Positions 11,556 through 20,949 are shown, counted from the first letter of the stretch. The stretch is 64,000 bases of DNA from Monocercomonoides exilis (GCA_001643675.2 LSRY02000031.1:2501-66500); one strand, 5' to 3'. Translations and numbers: made by a program. The notes: generated by a model not told the origin, from the sequence alone.

Positions 11556-12713
11556 TTAATTAAATGGAACACTAACTGGATATGTTATGTTGAACTCAAT
11601 ACTTCCCTTATTGTAATACACCACTTGTTGAGATTTTATTTCCACAGTGATGAAAGATACTCCATCGTATTTAATTCGAACAGAACATGAACAATAATTT
11701 TCATAACCATCACCACATCTGACTGTTATGCTGAATACGTAATGAGATCCATCTGTGTATGGCGGAGACAAATAACTTTTTGCATTAGATACAGTGAATT
11801 TTCCAATTTGAATCCAAGCAGTTTTGTCATAGCCCGAGAGGCTTTCAATATCTCCTCTGACACACATAGTGGCAAGTTCTCCATATCTACTTATAAATCC
11901 GAATGTGTTTTTCAGCAAGCTATTGCCAGTGAAGAAAAGTTTTTCGGAAGTTGGAATTCTGACTGCTCCAACTTTATTGTCAACGTATTGTTTTGTAACC
12001 AAGTGATAAATATTTGTTGGAACTGCTGATGTTGTTATTGCATTTGAAAATGTTTTGCTTCCAGTGATAGTTTCTGTTCAACTTAAATGAACCACACTTT
12101 CGTCATTTGCTTTCGAAGAATCACTTGGATGAATATGATCTTCTCGTGCAAATTTATCTGATGTTCCAACATTAACAGAACCATCCATTAACGGATTACT
12201 TGTTCCTGCTTTTTCTGATAATTCATCAGGAAGAACATTAACTGATAGCTTTCCACTTTCATCCAATCCTGCATATCCATTTGCTTTATCTTTATTTGTT
12301 GTCTTTTCATATCCTTCCAACTCAATTCCAGTTAAATCTATCATGTCTTCTGATATGGTTAAATATGATGAGGCAATTTTTCCATTATTGTCAAGAGGAA
12401 CATATCCATTCGCTTGTCCTTTGTTCTCAATCTTCTCGCAGGTTTCAACGATATTATCAATCTGAACTGCTTTATAGTACTCATTAAGTCCACCCACACT
12501 GACTTCACTAACATCACACTCAATTTTCTTTAACGCTGCTCCATCCCACCAGTAATCAGGAACGTTATTTCCTTTTATAAGTATTTATTGTCCTTTCACG
12601 AAATTTCCTTTGTTCACATCGATCCAAGTTTGCATCTCTGAAGCTGAATCAAACACTAAATTTCTTGTGCCTGTCTGTCTGAGCTGTCTCTGATAAATAT
12701 CTGATGTTTGCAT
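11556..12713 (-). pseudogene. Second phage-like tail fibre, two in-frame stops
   Basis: One minus-strand frame of 385 codons runs from the ATG at 12713, with TAA at 12585-12587 (codon 43) and TGA at 12078-12080. Residues 1-65 parallel the collar gene, with shared VPDYWWDG. The middle has repeated ANGYVPLDNNGKI / ANGYAGLDESGKL units typical of phage fibre shafts, then TSDKFAREDHIHPSD and TETITGSKTFSNAITT followed by VTKQYVDNK, a hallmark segment of phage fibres. The last 100 residues are beta-rich. In phage homologues the position of the TGA is commonly glycine. The stops make a full-length product unlikely. Confidence 0.8.
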
Positions 12714-12766
12714 TTTCAATGATATTAAAAAACAAAAATTAATCGTTTTAACTGTTTATAAAGATA

Positions 12767-13327
12767 ATGTTAAAAACACTTGTGAAAGTCCCTCCAAAAA
12801 GATACATTAACAAATTGAAGGTGGAATTGACAGATTCAGACACTCAAACCACTAATCAAAACACTGAGAGTAATAATGAAGAAAATATTAATGAAAGAAA
12901 TCTTTTTTATTCCAATGAAAATAGTATGCCTATTCCAATTTCTGTATCAGCAAATTTAACCAAATCAACACATACTTCAACTCCATCGATGTCTAGTACA
13001 ATAAACGTAAATGTGGCTGCTGGAAACACTGATTCAACAAAGGAGGCAGCTTCTAGAAACCAGCAAGAGCGAGAACAATCAATTCCTGATGTACTTCCTT
13101 CACAAACAGAACCGTTCGATAATTTCACAGCTTATCCTTCTGTTCCATTTGAACCATCAGCACCCTCTTCTTCAACACATCCTTATCCATTGTATTCATT
13201 ACGAGAATCAATAACTATTAATCCTGATGATGAAAACAGATTTAAAGATAAATATATCGAGTTACTCATTAATGTGATCAATTCTCCAAAAAAGTACTCA
13301 AGAGTTGCATTGAACCCAGTAAGATGA
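12767..13327 (+). CDS. Maverick hypothetical protein, Ser/Thr/Asn/Pro-rich
   Basis: 186 residues, not recognised. The first 20 are basic (KVPPKRYINKLKV), residues 25-140 are low-complexity and rich in T, N, S, P and Q, and the last 35 are more ordered and end NPVR. The stop overlaps the next start in an ATGA arrangement at 13324-13327, which suggests coupled translation or a frameshifted fusion. The start lies between two leftward genes, with the fibre gene diverging 53 bp away. The composition resembles disordered virion or scaffolding proteins, but no function can be claimed. Confidence 0.6.
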   Translation: MLKTLVKVPPKRYINKLKVELTDSDTQTTNQNTESNNEENINERNLFYSNENSMPIPISVSANLTKSTHTSTPSMSSTINVNVAAGNTDSTKEAASRNQQEREQSIPDVLPSQTEPFDNFTAYPSVPFEPSAPSSSTHPYPLYSLRESITINPDDENRFKDKYIELLINVINSPKKYSRVALNPVR

Positions 13328-13560
13328 TTATTCTTCCTGCTGATGAATTATCAATATTGATTGCATTATTGTCAGGAGTTAACGATGTTGAAATCATAAT
13401 TGAAGAACAAGCAGTATCGTGTTTGGGAAAAGTGAAGTTCATTAAAGATATCTCTCGAATATTAGTCTGGTGGATTGGATCTTCAAATAAAATATTATCA
13501 CATTTACAACAGACTGTTAGGTTATCATGTCTCTCTTGTTCACACATTCTTATTGAATAA
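13324..13560 (+). CDS. Maverick hypothetical small protein
   Basis: 78 residues, overlapping the preceding gene by ATGA. The N-terminal half is hydrophobic and acidic (ADELSILIALLSG, VEIIIEEQAV); the second half has WWIG and two CxxC-like cysteines (LSCLSCSHI). Not recognised. The 4-bp overlap and shared orientation suggest joint expression with the upstream gene, perhaps by termination-reinitiation or a -1 frameshift. Confidence 0.5.
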   Translation: MIILPADELSILIALLSGVNDVEIIIEEQAVSCLGKVKFIKDISRILVWWIGSSNKILSHLQQTVRLSCLSCSHILIE

Positions 13561-13638
13561 CTCGAAAGAAAAATAAATGAATATATATTTTTATTATAAA
13601 ACAATTACGATATATCGAATTTGAGTCATCAATATTAT

Positions 13639-14415
13639 TTATGACGCTGTTATTTCTCTTTTAGGACTCAGAGAACGTATGACTGTTAATACTTGTTCAA
13701 TTTCAGATCCTTCAAATGAATAAGGAAGTTTCATATTTAGTTTTTGAGTTATCACTTGTCTGATATTCATAGTTGCTGGAAATTCAAATTGATATATATA
13801 CTCTAATGATCTTGAAGTATCAGCTGATAACCTAAATTGTTCATCAGATATTTTCACTATCGACAGCTTTTTAACACAATTAGTTTCAGGCACTGATGTG
13901 TTGGATATGTATTCTTTTTGAACAGTCACTGTCTGTTTGAGTTCTTCGATTATCTTACGTTGTTCTTCAATAATGCTGTCCTTAATTGAATCAAACGACT
14001 CTCCTGTTGCTTGTGTGCGTTCGTTGATTGCGTCCATTATTTCTGATACATATAAAGCGTATTTAGGAGATGTCCACATAGCAATTATGTTTATTAATTT
14101 TGGATGAACATACGTTCCTGAAACTGTTTTTGTATAGTCTTTTTCGAGTGTATAATAAGCGTGTAAAATTTTACCCGGTTCATTTTTATGTGATAAAACA
14201 AAATTCTTTTGCAATTCTTTACACAATTCGATTGATTCAATTCTTCGAAACCACGTCTTTAATTGTTTATTTTTTCCAACAATTTTATTTATTAAAGTGA
14301 CCATCTTTGTTGCATTCACAAACTTATATTTCTCACGAATCAGGATATCAAAACCGTTATAAGTTCCATTTATATATTTTTCGTTATTGACATATGAAAA
14401 AGTTACTTGTGTCAT
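13639..14415 (-). CDS. KilA-N domain protein
   Basis: 258 residues. Residues 10-125 match the KilA-N DNA-binding pattern: YNGFDILIREKYKFVNATKM, a WFRR helix, then GTYVHPKLINIIAMWTSPKYALYVSEIM. A coiled-coil-like linker (residues 140-175) leads to a C-terminal domain of about 80 residues that I do not recognise. KilA-N proteins are common in large DNA viruses and phages and are usually presumed regulators. A shorter paralogue lies at 17817-18299. The gene reads away from the primase and sits next to the GGAGCAAG repeat cluster, so a role at that site is possible but untested. Confidence 0.85.
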   Translation of the reverse strand: MTQVTFSYVNNEKYINGTYNGFDILIREKYKFVNATKMVTLINKIVGKNKQLKTWFRRIESIELCKELQKNFVLSHKNEPGKILHAYYTLEKDYTKTVSGTYVHPKLINIIAMWTSPKYALYVSEIMDAINERTQATGESFDSIKDSIIEEQRKIIEELKQTVTVQKEYISNTSVPETNCVKKLSIVKISDEQFRLSADTSRSLEYIYQFEFPATMNIRQVITQKLNMKLPYSFEGSEIEQVLTVIRSLSPKREITAS

Positions 14416-14434
14416 TTTTATAGAAGATAAAAAA
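14416..14434 (-). promoter_or_regulatory. Start-proximal promoter-like motif
   Basis: On the coding strand TTTTTTATCTTCTATAAA ends one base before the ATG of the KilA-N gene. It is the best example of the shared TTTTTATCTTC-TATAAA motif. Confidence 0.5.
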
Positions 14435-14546
14435 CTTGAAAAAATAAAATTAGCGTTATTTTAATTTGTTTAAATAATTGACATTAATGTATTTCTATTG
14501 ATACCATTTTTTGATGATGCGGAAATTCCCGTATCGCTTATTTTGG

Positions 14547-14568
14547 ATACCCCCGAAGGGATAGAGAT
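14547..14568 (+). repeat. 22-bp repeat, copy 2
   Basis: Identical to 9192-9213. Here it lies in the non-coding gap between the KilA-N gene and the helicase cassette, 50 bp before the GGAGCAAG cluster. Confidence 0.85.
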
Positions 14569-14616
14569 TCTTCAAATCAATATCAAATCAACTGTTTTCA
14601 TAGTCAAAAATAATCC

Positions 14617-14754
14617 GGAGCAAGTGACTTTATCTATCTTGCTCCAGCTTGCTCCATGTCGATTTTGTATATAAGAAGTACTGATTTCAGTCTCAATATT
14701 GATCAATCTTGCATTAAAAACTGTATAAGACCGGAGCAAGTGGAGCGGAGCAAG
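14617..14754. promoter_or_regulatory. Iteron-like GGAGCAAG cluster, candidate origin or operator
   Basis: GGAGCAAG occurs forward at 14617-14624, 14733-14740 and 14747-14754 and inverted at 14638-14645 and 14648-14655. That makes five copies in 138 bp of non-coding DNA directly upstream of the primase-helicase cassette. The inverted copies can pair with the forward ones into hairpins. Repeated short motifs beside a replication helicase resemble initiator-binding iterons or a repressor operator. The function is inferred from position only. Confidence 0.5.
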
Positions 14755-14822
14755 TTGAAAAATCGTTATCTCTAAAAATAGCGGCCATACGGACATATTG
14801 GACACTGATGTTTTATTGTTTG

Positions 14823-14932
14823 AAATTAATGTCAATGCACAGGGTGCACAGGGTGCACAGGGTCATTTCAGTTATAAGAAAAAGCATGTCTGCTCGTCTG
14901 CTGTGGTTACGATACATAAATGTTTTATTGAT
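14823..14932 (+). repeat. Inverted repeat around the helicase cassette, left arm
   Basis: 110 bp matching the reverse complement of 17637-17746 at 108 positions. It contains three direct copies of the nine-base unit GTGCACAGG. With its partner it encloses 2.7 kb holding only the primase-helicase gene and its apparent 3' remainder. Confidence 0.95.
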
Positions 14933-14984
14933 TTTGAATGAAAATTCGAAAAATTCAAAAATAAGCTTATTTTTTAAAAATGAA

Positions 14985-15006
14985 TTTTTTTATCTTCCAG
15001 AAAAGA
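14985..15006 (+). promoter_or_regulatory. Promoter-like motif before the primase-helicase
   Basis: TTTTTTTATCTTCCAGAAAAG lies 10-30 bases before the ATG at 15017 and shares TTTTTATCTTC with the motif at other Maverick starts. Confidence 0.4.
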
Positions 15007-15016
15007 CAGACAAAAG

Positions 15017-17347
15017 ATGATGTCTAATAACTTTGAAAATCTGTCACGAAAGAATCCATTGTGTCATGTCGAAGAAGATCCATTAATCGAGAAACTATTT
15101 AATGAAGCGATGGTGAAAGAAGCAGAGAAGAGGAAACAATTGAAGGCGACACCATTAGGAAAACGGATACAACGTTTCACAAAAACAACATTCAATTATA
15201 AAAAAGAACCACATTCATTCAGACATAAGAGTACAGGAGAGATAGTTAATGAAACAGGAAAAGAGACTGGAAAAGTTATTGATATCAGCAAAATTGAGAA
15301 TCTTGCAGTTGTCGATATTGATATCAATAAAACAGTTGACGATGAAAGAAAAGAGAAGATCCGACAATCTATACTATTGAGACTACCAGAGGATGTTGGA
15401 TTAGTTCAGACTGCAAGTGGAGGTCTTCACATTTATTGTGATCGCGATGACTATCCACTTAAAACTGATTCACAAACAAAAGCATATAAGTGTTCTGATT
15501 ATGATATTGACGTATTCGCATGTGTTCATGGTAATACAAGATATGTTACACAAGCTAACACTGAAGTAGTTAAATTTGAGAGTGAAGAAGACAAGAAAGC
15601 AGCAACAACATATGAAAACATTAAAGCAAAACAACTACATGAAGAACTAACTGACATTGATCCAAGATGTACTGTAAAGGACAGTTGCTACATTTCTTTA
15701 GCTGGATCAAAAGAATATCCAAATGTGAAAAACAACAGAAAAGTCTTGCATTACATCGATTTGAATAACTATCTTTCAAAGACTAATCTAGCTTCATTGG
15801 AAACAGTTCTTGATATTTTCGGAATTGATTTGAAGTATCATGTCTCCAGTTATGATACCAATATTCATTTAACTGCTGATGGAATCAGTTCAATGCCGAA
15901 AGAGTTTGCCGAATTACTAGTCTGTGGACTTACAGATGTTACAATACATAATTATTGTCATCACAGTATTGATAAAGAATTGTCATTGTTCCCATTATTT
16001 AATGCCATTAACAGTCTCATTAATATTGAATCAGTTGATGAAGAAGACATCAATGCCTATTATGATGAAGTCAAAAGTAATAATACATTAACAGCCAATG
16101 CTGAAATGAATTGGGATAAAACACGAGAGAACTGTTCAAACAAGAAATCAACACCTTATGTATTACAGAAGATTGTTAAGATTTGGTGTCCAGAATATTA
16201 TAAGAACACTGTTGTTCCTGAGATTAGAAAGATGAAACTGTTGAAAAGCAAGAGCTCGATAAATGAAGATGAAAACATTGACTATGAGAAGTATATCAAA
16301 CAAATTGATTTATATGATTCATTTTCATTAACAGATATAAGAAATAAATCAGAAAGTTGCCAGTATAAGAACATTATTGAAGTCTTATCTGATCTTTCAA
16401 GAGTTATTCGATTTATTGAAACTGGATCAATGTACATACAAAAAGAATACAATATATTTGACAAATGTTGGTGTATTGCTTTTGTCACAGATTCAAATAT
16501 GATGAAAAGTCTAAAGATGATAAAATTGTGGAAGACTGAATCGAAAACAATAACTGCATATGACGTCCTTCTTACAGGTTTATCCAAATTAACATTACAA
16601 GGTGTTATGTTTAATGCTGGAGATGTACCAAACGTATATTCTCTGTTTCAAGGGTATAAATATCGAGTTCTTGAACAAGTCGACATGACAATAATATCAA
16701 TGTTTCTTGACTTTATTCGAGAGGAAATTGCAGATTCAAATGATGAATTATTTGAATATGTTCTTAACTGGATTGCTAATATTGTTCAACATCCTGGAAT
16801 CAAAAATGAAACTGCCTTGGTATTGAAAGGACTTCAAGGAATCGGGAAGAATAGATTTACTGATGTTCTATCTGAGTTGTTTGCTGGGTATTCGAGTAGA
16901 AATGTTACAGAAATAGGAGAATTGACAGGTAACTTTAATTCTGTTGTAGAAAGCAAAATGTTAATAATATTAAACGAACTCAAGAACTGTGGAGACGATA
17001 GATTAGCAAATTTCAATACATTAAAATCGGTCATTACGGACATAATAATAAGAATTAATGAGAAGAATCAACCAAGAAGAAATTCTGAAAATGTCGCTAA
17101 CTTTGTATTCGTAACAAACAATCCATTTCCAGTTAAAATAGAGGCTGGAGATCGAAGATACGTTGTGCTAGCATGTAATGGAAAATATAAGAATAACTTT
17201 TCATACTTCGAACAATTATGTGAATCATTTTCAACGGAATTTTATGATAATCTGTTAACGTATTTTATGAAAAGAGATCTCTCGAAGTTCAACGTTAGAT
17301 TAATACCAATGACACAAGCTAAACTAGACATAATAGAAGCTATATAA
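15017..17347 (+). CDS. Primase / superfamily 3 helicase
   Basis: 776 residues. Residues 95-180 resemble an archaeo-eukaryotic primase core: VVDIDIN with D100 and D102, SGGLHIY at 134-140, and a DIDVFA strand near 170. The C-terminal third is an SF3 helicase with Walker A GLQGIGK (605-611), Walker B-like MLIILNEL and the motif C region FVFVTNNPFP. D5-like primase-helicases of this type prime and unwind DNA in large viruses and some Mavericks. Two adjacent ATGs (15017 and 15020) could start it. After the TAA at 17345-17347 the +2 frame stays open to 17607, so a frameshift probably removed the true C-terminus. It is flanked by 110-bp inverted repeats and may be a separate module. Confidence 0.88.
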   Translation: MMSNNFENLSRKNPLCHVEEDPLIEKLFNEAMVKEAEKRKQLKATPLGKRIQRFTKTTFNYKKEPHSFRHKSTGEIVNETGKETGKVIDISKIENLAVVDIDINKTVDDERKEKIRQSILLRLPEDVGLVQTASGGLHIYCDRDDYPLKTDSQTKAYKCSDYDIDVFACVHGNTRYVTQANTEVVKFESEEDKKAATTYENIKAKQLHEELTDIDPRCTVKDSCYISLAGSKEYPNVKNNRKVLHYIDLNNYLSKTNLASLETVLDIFGIDLKYHVSSYDTNIHLTADGISSMPKEFAELLVCGLTDVTIHNYCHHSIDKELSLFPLFNAINSLINIESVDEEDINAYYDEVKSNNTLTANAEMNWDKTRENCSNKKSTPYVLQKIVKIWCPEYYKNTVVPEIRKMKLLKSKSSINEDENIDYEKYIKQIDLYDSFSLTDIRNKSESCQYKNIIEVLSDLSRVIRFIETGSMYIQKEYNIFDKCWCIAFVTDSNMMKSLKMIKLWKTESKTITAYDVLLTGLSKLTLQGVMFNAGDVPNVYSLFQGYKYRVLEQVDMTIISMFLDFIREEIADSNDELFEYVLNWIANIVQHPGIKNETALVLKGLQGIGKNRFTDVLSELFAGYSSRNVTEIGELTGNFNSVVESKMLIILNELKNCGDDRLANFNTLKSVITDIIIRINEKNQPRRNSENVANFVFVTNNPFPVKIEAGDRRYVVLACNGKYKNNFSYFEQLCESFSTEFYDNLLTYFMKRDLSKFNVRLIPMTQAKLDIIEAI

Positions 17348-17607
17348 ACCCTTTTGAAAACTGGATTTGTGATTATTATAATGATCTATGCGAAGGCATG
17401 AAATGTACAGATGCTCTTGCAAATAAACCTTGTGAGATGAAAGATAAAAATTTTCAATTGCAGATAAAAGATAAATGCGTTCATAAACAAAAAACTAAAA
17501 ATGGAATACGATCATGGTATTATATATTGAAGGATGAATGTAAGTCTTTGTATCATCAAACAATAACTGCTGGAGATGAAATTGTAGATACTCTATCAAA
17601 CGAATAA
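17348..17607 (+). pseudogene. Frameshifted C-terminal extension of the primase-helicase
   Basis: The frame containing the ATG at 17398 is open leftward through the end of the helicase gene and could continue it as INPFENWICDYYNDL. It then gives about 70 Cys/Lys-rich residues to the stop at 17605-17607. A one- or two-base slip near 17340 would fuse it to the helicase. Alternatively it is an independent small gene starting at 17398. No domain is recognised. Confidence 0.5.
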
Positions 17608-17636
17608 GTAAAATTTATTTTTCTCTTTTCTTTCAC

Positions 17637-17746
17637 ATCAATAAAACATTTATGTATCGTAACCATAGCAGACGAGCAGACATGCTTTTTCTAATAACTG
17701 AAATGACCCTGTGCACCCTGTGCACCCTGTGCATTGACATTAATTT
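17637..17746 (-). repeat. Inverted repeat around the helicase cassette, right arm
   Basis: Reverse-complement partner of 14823-14932 (108 of 110 positions), starting 29 bp after the frameshifted helicase tail. It contains the three CCTGTGCAC units. Confidence 0.95.
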
Positions 17747-17816
17747 TTGATATTTCTTTTGTTAATCATAAGTGTTTTTTTTGAATATAAATAAAAATAT
17801 ATTATTTATTCATTTT

Positions 17817-18299
17817 TTATTGATCAATTTTAGATTTAAGTTCATCGATTATTTTTTGCTGTTCTTCTCCTGTTATTTGTGTGCGCTGATTAATTATGTT
17901 CATTAGTTTTCCAACAGATAGTGCATACTTAGGAGATGCCCATATAGCTATATAATTTATTAGTCTAGGATCTACATAAGTTCCTCTTGTTTGTTTATCG
18001 TATCCTTTTTTCAATTCATATTCATACCACTTATTATTGGATATATCGTCATTATCATTTGCGGCCTTGAAATAGGCCACGTCATATTCCTTCAAGAATT
18101 CATCAATATATTCTTCCCAAGATTTCCTATCACGAATCCTGCTGAACTTCTTTTTTTCATTAATAGCTAAACACATTTTTGTTGCGTTAATGAACTTATC
18201 CTTTTCTCTAATAATAACTGATAATCCGTTATAAGTCCCTAGTGTAAATACTTCATTATTAGCAGTTAAAATTTGCTTGTCAACGTTGTTCATTTTCAT
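17817..18299 (-). CDS. Short KilA-N domain protein
   Basis: 160 residues, almost only the KilA-N domain: GTYNGLSVIIREKDKFINATKM, a basic segment with RIRDRKSW, then GTYVDPRLINYIAIWASPKYALSVGKLM. It aligns with the first 150 residues of the KilA-N protein at 13639-14415 but lacks the C-terminal domain, ending shortly into the linker with KIDQ. It may be a truncated duplicate or a naturally short regulator. The two copies sit on opposite sides of the helicase cassette in the same orientation, which fits duplication around an inserted module. Confidence 0.82.
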   Translation of the reverse strand: MKMNNVDKQILTANNEVFTLGTYNGLSVIIREKDKFINATKMCLAINEKKKFSRIRDRKSWEEYIDEFLKEYDVAYFKAANDNDDISNNKWYEYELKKGYDKQTRGTYVDPRLINYIAIWASPKYALSVGKLMNIINQRTQITGEEQQKIIDELKSKIDQ

Positions 18300-18424
18300 A
18301 GGAGTTAAAATATTTACAAAAATGAAAAAATATTACTAATATTGGAATTATTAAAGAAAACAGTTTTGATATATTTTTTGAATGCGCGCAAGTGTCTTGC
18401 TCTGCGGGAAACTTCGTAGATGAT

Positions 18425-18874
18425 TTAATATTCCAACATGTATTTCATGACGAATTTAACATTTGACATATCTAATGGAGTTTCATCAAAATTTTTGAAC
18501 CAAACTCTGAAGTTATCTTGTTGAAAGAACTGCTGATATTTATCTCTCTCTTGAAATTCATTACAATACCTAACAAGTGAATCATTATCTTTATCTTCAT
18601 GAATGAAATCCCCATGTAATGAAATGTGTTTTGGCTCTTCAAGTGCAATAGTATTTATTAAATTTGAAGACTCAGTGTTGTTTAATTCAATTTTTCGAAT
18701 CAGTTTGCACCATATAACATGAAAATATCTTTTGCGTTTAGAATTAACAAACGCTTTTGGAAGATTAGTGATTAAAGTTGATGTTGTGTGATATCTTTTG
18801 ACAGGCACGCTGATATCATTATTAATATCAATCCTCGCGGAAGTCTCAACTGGATGCACTTCATATGCACTCAT
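18425..18874 (-). CDS. Candidate Maverick minor capsid (penton) protein
   Basis: 149 residues, beta-rich, in the leftward block downstream of the major capsid gene. Length and position fit the single-jelly-roll penton protein of Polintons, and the C-terminus (FRVWFKNFDET, then FVMKYMLEY) looks like a final pair of beta strands. There is no diagnostic motif, so the call rests on size, strand pattern and location. A fold comparison with known Polinton penton proteins would settle it. Confidence 0.5.
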   Translation of the reverse strand: MSAYEVHPVETSARIDINNDISVPVKRYHTTSTLITNLPKAFVNSKRKRYFHVIWCKLIRKIELNNTESSNLINTIALEEPKHISLHGDFIHEDKDNDSLVRYCNEFQERDKYQQFFQQDNFRVWFKNFDETPLDMSNVKFVMKYMLEY

Positions 18875-19130
18875 TTACTGAAAATTAAAATCCCAAAGCA
18901 TTTCAAAAATGAAATTAAACATACATCGATTCAGGTGTTGGAAGTCTTGGAGGATCTTCATTTTTTATTGCTGCTGTTAATAATAAACACTGGAATGTTT
19001 GGGCAATTGTAGATATTATTAATGTTGTGCAAAGGACAATTTCAAATAACATTTATGAAAATCTTAAATGTATTAATCACTAATGTTTTATATTATAGAT
19101 AAAAATAAAAATAATATATAATTGGTCGGT
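18875..19130. other. Short spacer
   Basis: AT-rich gap between the candidate penton gene and the 3' end of the capsid gene. A plus-strand frame at 18788-19012 overlaps the penton start and looks spurious. Confidence 0.5.
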
Positions 19131-20891
19131 TCATTCTTCTAATTCTCCAGTTGGAGTATATCCTAACGCTCTTAACACATCTTCTGCAGTATGATCTTTA
19201 ACATATTGAACATTTAGTCCATCTTTTAGGCTAAAAATCCAAAATGATTGTTGAACCATGTTGAATAGAGGAGCGGGAGGATGTCTTGCATTTTGAGTGA
19301 GATCATCTCTAACGTTGTAATAAGTATCTGTTTCTCCACTGTATATGGGAGTTCCTCTGAGTTCAACAGAAACAGGAGTATTTCCAGTGTGAATTCCATC
19401 AAAACAGATTCCAGTTCCACCACTTCTCTCACACTGTGTTGTGAACATGAATGATGTATCATCAGTAGTTGGAAAGAAGACTTCAGAAGCATTATTTTTG
19501 ACACTTGTGAGACTCTCTTCATACTCCTCAGTAGCAGGGAATAAAGAATCAAGATCTGAAGCATTAAGCATCATCTGGAAAAACGTTGCATCTGTAGTAT
19601 TTAAAGGCTTTTCAGGGAATCGTCTATCACCGATGTAGAGTTGGAGCTCTTTATATTGAGGGTTATCAAATGAAGTCCAATGACGAGTATCTTTTTGGAA
19701 TTGAGTAACTGTTGACATCACATGATTAAAGCATAAGTTGTCATGGCACTGTTGAAATCCTGAAGGAGTAGGAGCACTTCCTAATCTTTTTGTCTCAATT
19801 CTTTGTGAAGGAACAACAAATGGATGAGAAGAGAAGTATTCAACAAGATTTGTCAAGCACTGAGAAGACACACTATAACCCGCAATAGAGATCTCACAGT
19901 CTTTCGTCTGACAGAATGTGACTGTGGGAGTAAACTCAGGAATAATAGTTTCATAATTGAATCCATCAACAGTTCCTTCAGCAGTTAAGTCATAATTAAA
20001 TACAAACTGACGTGAGGGACAGTTTATTTGTGTGAACTTCTTTGCATACTCAAAACATGAATCAGGAGTAGTAAGGATCATCTTCATTATGCTATCGTAG
20101 TTTTGTCCTTGTGAAGATTTGAAGTAGTTTCTTCGTTTTCCTACAGTTTTGATCATGGACATTTTTGGAGATACTCGACAGTAAACAAGTGCTTCAGGTT
20201 TTATGGTGAATTTAAGTTTCAAATTTCCGAATAAACGATTTGGATAATCAATAAATCCTGAAAACAGAAGTATATCATCAAGTGGAATAGATATTGGAAT
20301 ATCAATATCCAGATAAGATCCTGCTTTTATTTGTGTTATCGGAACGTAGACTCCACAAGCAGAATTATCATATTTGTGCACGTTATCATATAAAGAGTGT
20401 ATATGTTTTCGATTGTCTTTCTCAGTTTTTGGCTTGATTGTGTTATAAATAAATGATTCAATAGTTGCATTGGGCTGACGAGTCGAATCAATAATCTTAT
20501 CTTCTCCATGAACAACACAATAATCTGAGATAATATTTGATCCTGATCTCAGTCCGATGAACATAAATTGAGACTCAAGCAGTTTCTTTCATGCTTGTGA
20601 GATCTCATTATCGCGTGTAACAAGATCATGAGAGAAATTAATTCTTGCAGTAATGACTGTAGTTATAAATGAATCGTGAATTTGTGTGACATCCACATTT
20701 GCGTTAGTCATCGATATGTTTATTTCATGAGTGTAATCCAAAGGAAGTTTTTCATCAGGAATAGCTTCTGAAATTGAATAATAGTGTCTTCCATCGTTGA
20801 TTGCAGTCATTTTTGAATAAGTTTTTAATGCAGCCTCAATATTTCCAACAGGCTGTAACCCAAGTGCTTTTGTAACATGAAGATTTGACAT
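19131..20891 (-). CDS. Maverick major capsid protein, with one in-frame TGA
   Basis: Double-jelly-roll capsid protein that would build the icosahedral shell. Codons run in one frame from the ATG at 20891 to 19131, about 586 in all, with TGA at 20589-20591 after 100 codons; eight sense codons then lead to the next Met. The length matches Polinton capsid proteins. Characteristic features are MFIGLRSGSN, a long acidic and basic surface region, the VYVPITQIKAG...IDIPISIPLDDILLFSGF core and multiple beta strands. It is the first gene of a leftward capsid block and diverges from the PX-like gene across a gap of 25-58 bp. The TGA could derive from TGG or CGA by one transition. As read it would give only a 100-residue fragment. 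Confidence 0.82.
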
Positions 20892-20901
20892 TTCGTATTT
20901 A

Positions 20902-20915
20902 ATAGAAGATAAAAA
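20902..20915 (-). promoter_or_regulatory. Promoter-like motif before the capsid gene
   Basis: On the coding strand TTTTTATCTTCTAT lies 10 bases before the capsid ATG, inside a short divergent intergenic region shared with the PX-like gene. Confidence 0.45.
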
Positions 20916-20949
20916 CTTGAAGAATAAAATTTTTCATCGCTATCAAAAT

